64,000 nucleotides of DNA from DAOVFN01 sp964607835 (GTDB lineage: Archaea; Aenigmatarchaeota; Aenigmatarchaeia; QMZP01). Made by a program: the position numbers and the translations under genes. The stretch covers positions 15,649 through 79,648 of the forward strand of contig CAZSLL010000004.1 of assembly GCA_964607835.1 (NCBI GenBank). The letters run 5' to 3'. The notes below the pieces were generated by a model. That model had not been told where the DNA came from, ran no database searches, and was given only the letters and a program-made list of their open reading frames with translations. Below are positions 59,820-64,000 of the stretch, one piece after another. How positions within the stretch are numbered: the stretch's first letter is position 1; each line of letters starts with the position of its first letter.

Positions 59820-60083
59820 TTAAATGCTTTGCCCCTGGTCCAGGTATCTCCACTCTCCCGGGCCCAGAGGCCCGCTTTCCCTTCTCATACCCTCTTCCAG
59901 CCTTCCCATGAACCGGACATGCCTGTATCCTGGCCTTCCTGTTATGGGGTCTTCCGGAAGGACCTCATGCCCTGCCAGCATGCCCGAGCCCGTAAGGTGG
60001 TTGAAATACATCTGAATCAGCCTCCCCTGGCTGTCTGCGTACTCTACAGCCATCCCAAGGAGGGCCTGCTTTGAATTTTCCAT
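59820..60083 (-). CDS. Small hypothetical protein
   Basis: This 87-residue soluble protein (MENSKQALLGMAVEYADSQGR...HEVLPEDPITGRPGYRHVRFMG) has no family that I recognise. It ends with W-R-Y-L-D-Q-G-Q-S-I. It lies 41 nt downstream of the DUF362 gene on the same strand, so the two may be co-transcribed. Confidence 0.5.
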   Translation of the reverse strand: MENSKQALLGMAVEYADSQGRLIQMYFNHLTGSGMLAGHEVLPEDPITGRPGYRHVRFMGRLEEGMRRESGPLGPGEWRYLDQGQSI

Positions 60084-60124
60084 GCAAAAGGATTGGCAGG
60101 AAGAATGAAAAGAGCCTTCCCTGC

Positions 60125-60928
60125 TCAGACAGCTGACTTCCTGTACTCCGTGGTGCCGATTCCGAGCCGCTCGGCCTCATGGATATACCTGATGTCCCCT
60201 GCACCAACGCCCTCCAGCTCGGGCACTATGTTCCTCATGAGCGCCAGGCCCGCAGTGTCCAGGGCCACGGGGTCCTCACCTCCAAACATATAGCCAAGCT
60301 TCAGCACCTTTCCCCCGTGCCTGAGCTCCTGGGCAACCCTCAGGGTCCTGCACCCGTCCATTATTATGAGGTTGGCCTTGAACACATTGTGGAGTTCTGC
60401 GATGGAGCGGTGAATGCTCTTGAGCCCCGCGTGCATCATGGCCCGCTCCCGGCTGTGAAGGAACCCGAAGTGGTTCTTGAGGGCACCTGTCATGCGTACC
60501 GCGGAGTGGCTCTTGAGCACAGGGAGGGAAACCAGGTACTCATAGGAGAAGGGGACCTCTGAGACCCTGAGCTTGTAGCCTGTCCTGGTCATGACCCTCC
60601 TGAAGGGCTCCTCATGGAGGTTGCACAGCTCCACGTCGAACTCGCCGCACACCTCCTGGAGGCTGTGGTGCTCGATTATCCTGGCAGGGTCACCGGCGTC
60701 CGGGGCAGGGCCGTCGCCCACGATGACATCGCAGCCCCCTTTGATAAGGGTCTTGAGGGTCTGCCTGAGAATCTCGGAGTGGGTTGTTGTGGGGTAGCGC
60801 TCGAAGGAGACCACGTTGGGCTTGACGAAAACCTTCTTTCCCTTCCACTCAGAGCGGCGCCTCATGAGAACGGAGCGCGTGAAGCCTGCCCTGTCATCCG
60901 TCTCCTTGAGGAAGACCTGGGCTCTCAT
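60125..60928 (-). CDS. DUF362 family protein
   Basis: This 267-residue protein matches DUF362. The N-terminal F-V-K-P-N-V-V-S region, V-I-V-G-D-G-P near 88, L-P-V-L-K-S-H near 155, and K-N-H-F-G-F near 171 are the conserved blocks. Family members sometimes carry ferredoxin-like Fe-S motifs, which are absent here. Function is not established. Confidence 0.85.
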   Translation of the reverse strand: MRAQVFLKETDDRAGFTRSVLMRRRSEWKGKKVFVKPNVVSFERYPTTTHSEILRQTLKTLIKGGCDVIVGDGPAPDAGDPARIIEHHSLQEVCGEFDVELCNLHEEPFRRVMTRTGYKLRVSEVPFSYEYLVSLPVLKSHSAVRMTGALKNHFGFLHSRERAMMHAGLKSIHRSIAELHNVFKANLIIMDGCRTLRVAQELRHGGKVLKLGYMFGGEDPVALDTAGLALMRNIVPELEGVGAGDIRYIHEAERLGIGTTEYRKSAV

Positions 60929-61013
60929 GAAGAATAGTATCCCGGGCTGGTTAATAAGGTTTGGAGACCCCCGGGCAGCGTCAGATATTTAACCGAACAA
61001 AACATTTTCATGC

Positions 61014-61313
61014 ATGGACATTGGGGAATTCCAGAGGGCGTGCGCAGGGCTGGTGAAGGGCATTGACCAGAAAAACGGGATTGAGCGGGATTCCCAGATG
61101 GGCCTGGCCCAGCTAATGGAGGAACTCGGGGAGCTGGCAAGGGAGCTCAACTCCACCAGGCTCAGGAAGAAAGAGCCTGAGAGGGAGAGCCTGGAGGAGG
61201 AGTTCGCGGACGTTTTCCTGCTTCTATTCGCCCTGGCTGAGATGCACGGCGTTGACGTGGAGGGAGCGGTGGAGGCCAAGAGGGCTGTTCTCAGGGAGAG
61301 GCACGGGATTTGA
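61014..61313 (+). CDS. MazG-like nucleotide pyrophosphohydrolase
   Basis: This 99-residue protein has the MazG fold: M-E-E-L-G-E-L-A-R-E-L (E-E-x-x-E near 34) and E-E-F-A-D-V-F-L-L-L (E/D near 64), the Mg-binding acidic residues of all-alpha NTP pyrophosphatases. It probably removes abnormal or excess NTPs. It lies 37 nt before Hel308 on the same strand. Confidence 0.83.
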   Translation: MDIGEFQRACAGLVKGIDQKNGIERDSQMGLAQLMEELGELARELNSTRLRKKEPERESLEEEFADVFLLLFALAEMHGVDVEGAVEAKRAVLRERHGI

Positions 61314-61350
61314 GGAGCCCTTTTAATGCTTGGGCTGCATTATATTCTCT

Positions 61351-63525
61351 ATGACTTCTGAGCTGGACCGTTATCCCGAGGCCGCGGCCAAGGCCCTGGA
61401 GCTGGCTGGTTTCAAGAGGCCAAACCCGGTGCAGGAGCTCGCCCTGGAGAAGGGGCTGCTCGGCAAGGGCAATCTCGTGGTGGCAGCCCCCACGGCATCG
61501 GGAAAGACCCTGATAGCAGAGATTGCCGCACTGGACACCGTGAAGAGGAACAGGAAGGTTGTGTACATCGTGCCGCTCAAGGCCCTGGCCAGCGAGAAGT
61601 ACGAGGAGTTCAAAGAGCGATACGAGCAGCTCGGGATAAGGGTGGCCCTCTCCGTGGGTGACAGGGACTCCTCAGACACCTGGCTCGCTAAGTACGACAT
61701 CATTATCGCCACCAGCGAGAAGCTGGACTCCCTGCTCAGGCACGGGGTGCCCTGGCTCTCGGAGATAGGCCTTCTCATAGCCGACGAGGTGCACCTGCTG
61801 GACGACCCCTCCAGGGGGCCCACCCTCGAGGTTGTGCTGACAAGGATGAGGCAGAGCGCCAGCCCCAGAGTCCTGGCACTCTCGGCCACCATAAGCAACC
61901 ATGAGGAGATAGCCGACTGGCTGGGAGGGGAGGCCGTGAAATCCACCTGGAGGCCGGTGGACCTGAAGACAGGGGTGTGCTACGAAAGCAAAGTGAGCTT
62001 CTTCCCAGAGGGCAGAATGGAGCTGGACCAGGACGAGGCCAGCATAAAGGCCCTGCTCGAGGACTCCCTCAGGAAAGGGAAGCAGAGCCTGGTTTTCATA
62101 AACACCAGGAGGAACGCTGAGTCAGCCGCCACCAAGTTCGCTGACTTCATGAAAGAGGGCCTCAGGCCGGAAGAGAAGCTGGAGCTCGCGAAGGTGGCTG
62201 AGAGGGTGCTCGGGGTCCTGGGCCACAGGACCATCCAGTGCGAGAGGCTGGCCGGCTGCATAAGGGACGGGGTGGCATTCCACCACGCCGGGCTGGCAGC
62301 GGAGCAGAGGGGCCTGGTCGAGGGGGCCTTCAGGAAGGGCATCATAAAGGCCATCACCGCCACGCCCACGCTGGCTGCGGGCATCAACCTCCCGGCATGG
62401 AGGGTCATTATAAGGGACATGAAGAGGTTTACCTCCCACAGGGGCATGGATTTCATACCTGTCCTGGAGGTCCAGCAGATGATGGGCCGCGCAGGCAGGC
62501 CCAGGTACGACACAGAGGGCCAGGCCATAATCATGGCAGGCAGCGAGTCAGACGCCAGGTACGCCTGGGAGAGGTACGTAAAGGGAGAGCCCGAAAGGGT
62601 GTACTCAAAGCTGGGGGCAGAGCCCCTGCTGAGAACCCACGTCCTGGCCCTGGTGTCATCCGGGGTCACTGGCTCCAGGCAGGGGCTCATGGACTTCTTC
62701 TCAAAGACCTTCTATGCGCACCAGTACAGCGACGCAGAGGGCCTTGGCTCGATAATAGACAAGATAATACTCATGCTCGAGGAGTCCAAATTCATAGCAA
62801 CGAGCAGAAAGAAGGGGGAGGGGCTATTCCAGAGCGCGGCCACCCTTGGGGAAGACCTGGAGCTCAGAGCAACCAGAATAGGGAAGAGGGTATCTGAGCT
62901 CTACATCGACCCCATGACAGCCCACCATTTCATTCAGTCCCTGGACAAGGCCAAACAGCAGAAACCCGGGGAGCTGGGCTACCTCCAGGCCATGAGCAAC
63001 ACAATGGAGATGTTCCCCCTTCTCTCGATAAGAAAGGGCGACCTGGAGGGCATAAACACCACGCTTAACATGGAGGAGAGGAGCCTGATAGATAGGCCCC
63101 CCAACCCGTGGGACGTTGAGTACGACGACTACCTCAGGTCAGTCAAGACCGCCATGCTGTTCAGGGAATGGATGCAGGAGTCAGGGGAGGACACCATACT
63201 CGAGAACTTCAAGGTCACCCCCGGGGAGCTCAGGGTCAGGCTCTCCAACGCGGACTGGCTGCTTTACTCCATGCAGGAGCTCGGGCTGCTCATGGGCCAC
63301 ACAGAGATACTGAAGGACATAAGGAAGATAAGGCTCAGGGTCAAGCACGGGATAAAGGAGGAGCTCTTGCCGCTCGTAAGGCTGAAGGGTATAGGAAGGG
63401 TAAGGGCCAGAACCCTTTTCGGCTCAGGGATAAGGAGCCTGGCAGACCTGAGAAAGGCCCCTGTGGAGAGCCTGGAGAGGATGCTCGGGCCGGCCACCGC
63501 AAGGAAGGTAAAGGACCAGCTCTGA
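61351..63525 (+). CDS. hel308: Hel308-type superfamily 2 helicase
   Basis: This 724-residue protein has Walker A A-P-T-A-S-G-K-T (46-53), D-E-V-H (145-148), L-S-A-T-I-S-N (motif III), M-M-G-R-A-G-R-P (motif VI) and a C-terminal helix-hairpin-helix (L-K-G-I-G-R-V-R-A-R-T-L-F). These are the motifs and length of archaeal Hel308, a 3'-5' helicase acting at stalled forks. I start at the ATG at 61351 (MTSELDRYPEA); the longer frame adds seven residues. MazG-like is upstream and DUF192 downstream. Confidence 0.93.
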   Translation: MTSELDRYPEAAAKALELAGFKRPNPVQELALEKGLLGKGNLVVAAPTASGKTLIAEIAALDTVKRNRKVVYIVPLKALASEKYEEFKERYEQLGIRVALSVGDRDSSDTWLAKYDIIIATSEKLDSLLRHGVPWLSEIGLLIADEVHLLDDPSRGPTLEVVLTRMRQSASPRVLALSATISNHEEIADWLGGEAVKSTWRPVDLKTGVCYESKVSFFPEGRMELDQDEASIKALLEDSLRKGKQSLVFINTRRNAESAATKFADFMKEGLRPEEKLELAKVAERVLGVLGHRTIQCERLAGCIRDGVAFHHAGLAAEQRGLVEGAFRKGIIKAITATPTLAAGINLPAWRVIIRDMKRFTSHRGMDFIPVLEVQQMMGRAGRPRYDTEGQAIIMAGSESDARYAWERYVKGEPERVYSKLGAEPLLRTHVLALVSSGVTGSRQGLMDFFSKTFYAHQYSDAEGLGSIIDKIILMLEESKFIATSRKKGEGLFQSAATLGEDLELRATRIGKRVSELYIDPMTAHHFIQSLDKAKQQKPGELGYLQAMSNTMEMFPLLSIRKGDLEGINTTLNMEERSLIDRPPNPWDVEYDDYLRSVKTAMLFREWMQESGEDTILENFKVTPGELRVRLSNADWLLYSMQELGLLMGHTEILKDIRKIRLRVKHGIKEELLPLVRLKGIGRVRARTLFGSGIRSLADLRKAPVESLERMLGPATARKVKDQL

Positions 63526-63557
63526 GGGGGGGGGCAAATGACTGGGGAGGATGGCGG

Positions 63558-63977
63558 ATGAAAGGGGATGCCGGGGGTGTTATAAGGAACACCAGGAACA
63601 GGAGGGTCGTGTGCAGGGCATGCGAACTCGCGGAGTCCTCATGGGCCAAGGCAAGGGGCCTCATGCTAAGGGAGTCAATGAGCAGGGAGCAGGGAATGCT
63701 CATGCCCTTTGAGGGGGACCAGAAGCCAGGGATATGGATGCTGTTCATGAGGTTTCCCATAGACATAGTGTTCATCTCCGGGGAGTGCAGGGTAGTGGAC
63801 ATTGTGGAGGAGGCAAGGCCCATGGGGCTCTCGCCCCGGACATGGAGGGTGTTCAGGCCCAGGGAGCCGGCCGGCTACGTGCTGGAGCTTCCTGCGGGCA
63901 GGGTGTCGGAAACAGGACTCATGAGGGGCGACCGCCTGGACATGGGCTCCATATTTAACCCAGGAAACCAGGATTAA
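63558..63977 (+). CDS. DUF192 family protein
   Basis: This 139-residue protein matches DUF192. R-G-L-M-L-R-E-S-M near 36, G-M-L-M-P-F near 51, P-I-D-I-V-F-I near 73 and P-A-G-Y-V-L-E-L-P-A-G near 110 are the family blocks. There is no signal peptide, so unlike bacterial secreted members it appears cytoplasmic. The start is the ATG at 63558. Function unknown. Confidence 0.82.
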   Translation: MKGDAGGVIRNTRNRRVVCRACELAESSWAKARGLMLRESMSREQGMLMPFEGDQKPGIWMLFMRFPIDIVFISGECRVVDIVEEARPMGLSPRTWRVFRPREPAGYVLELPAGRVSETGLMRGDRLDMGSIFNPGNQD

Positions 63978-63980
63978 TCC

Positions 63981-64000
63981 ATGAACGTTGACTGGGCCGT
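63981..64000 (+). CDS. Start of a gene cut by the right edge
   Basis: An ATG at 63981, 3 nt after the DUF192 stop, opens MNVDWAV and runs off the window. Six codons cannot identify it; the tight spacing suggests an operon. Confidence 0.3.

Overview
The window reads as the chromosome of an archaeon, most likely from the DPANN group. The support is the gene set: EF-2 with a diphthamide site, eS1 (S3ae), eL42 (L44e), eS27 (S27e), aIF2-alpha, GINS, family B DNA polymerase, Hel308, MC1 chromatin protein, archaeal LeuRS and GluRS types, and AMP phosphorylase with ribose-1,5-bisphosphate isomerase. Two genes narrow it. One is a single-polypeptide primase that appears to fuse PriS with a PriL-like Fe-S domain. 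The other is a tRNA splicing endonuclease of the long three-unit (epsilon-2, ARMAN-like) kind. Base composition is moderately GC-rich. Many starts are leaderless, with a TATA box about 25 nt upstream, while genes inside operons carry a GGTG or GAGG type ribosome binding site.

Layout. 1-6.1 kb (minus strand) is a sulfur-relay operon: DsrE/DsrF/DsrH-like proteins, YeeE/YedE transporter, TusA, DUF169, two thioredoxin-like proteins (one fused to a CcdA-like membrane domain), a lipoyl carrier protein of the GcvH family, and a membrane-anchored winged-helix regulator. 6.4-10 kb has a cation/proton antiporter, a class III aminotransferase and an L,D-transpeptidase. 10.1-10.6 kb has an 80-bp tandem array interrupted by an assembly gap, followed by a tRNA-Pro(CGG) carrying two introns. 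10.7-14.2 kb has a lipoprotein, an N-formylglutamate amidohydrolase/ATP-grasp pair, an FKBP and a zinc ribbon. 14.3-25.8 kb is a cell-surface block with a 2558-residue multidomain secreted protein, a second anchored surface protein, a degenerate S2P-like membrane protein and a prepilin peptidase. 25.8-30.5 kb has MC1 and the AMP salvage enzymes. 30.5-34.6 kb has another surface protein and a DsbA-like protein. 34.8-40.4 kb has PolB, EndA and GluRS. 40.4-43.7 kb is an accessory stretch: an operator-controlled regulator/membrane protein cluster, a structured RNA candidate and a radical SAM gene. 43.7-50.8 kb is the translation block (EF-2, S3ae, a DHH phosphoesterase, Dph6, aIF2-alpha, S27e, L44e). 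51-53.3 kb has GINS and primase. 53.4-64 kb has an ABC exporter, LeuRS, DUF362, MazG-like, Hel308 and DUF192.

The points most worth follow-up are four. First, a two-intron tRNA-Pro lies beside a tandem array whose every unit starts with the tRNA's own first 13 nt, in a genome encoding a broad-specificity type splicing endonuclease. Second, a stem-loop with a GAA loop just before the ribosome binding site recurs in the leaders of EF-2, S3ae and L44e (and in modified form before the DHH gene), with stems that differ in sequence but still pair. Third, there is the sulfur-relay operon with a lipoyl carrier and a perfect 303-bp internal duplication. Fourth, an unidentified structured RNA lies at about 41.53-41.78 kb. 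All assignments were made by reading the sequence; no database search was run.
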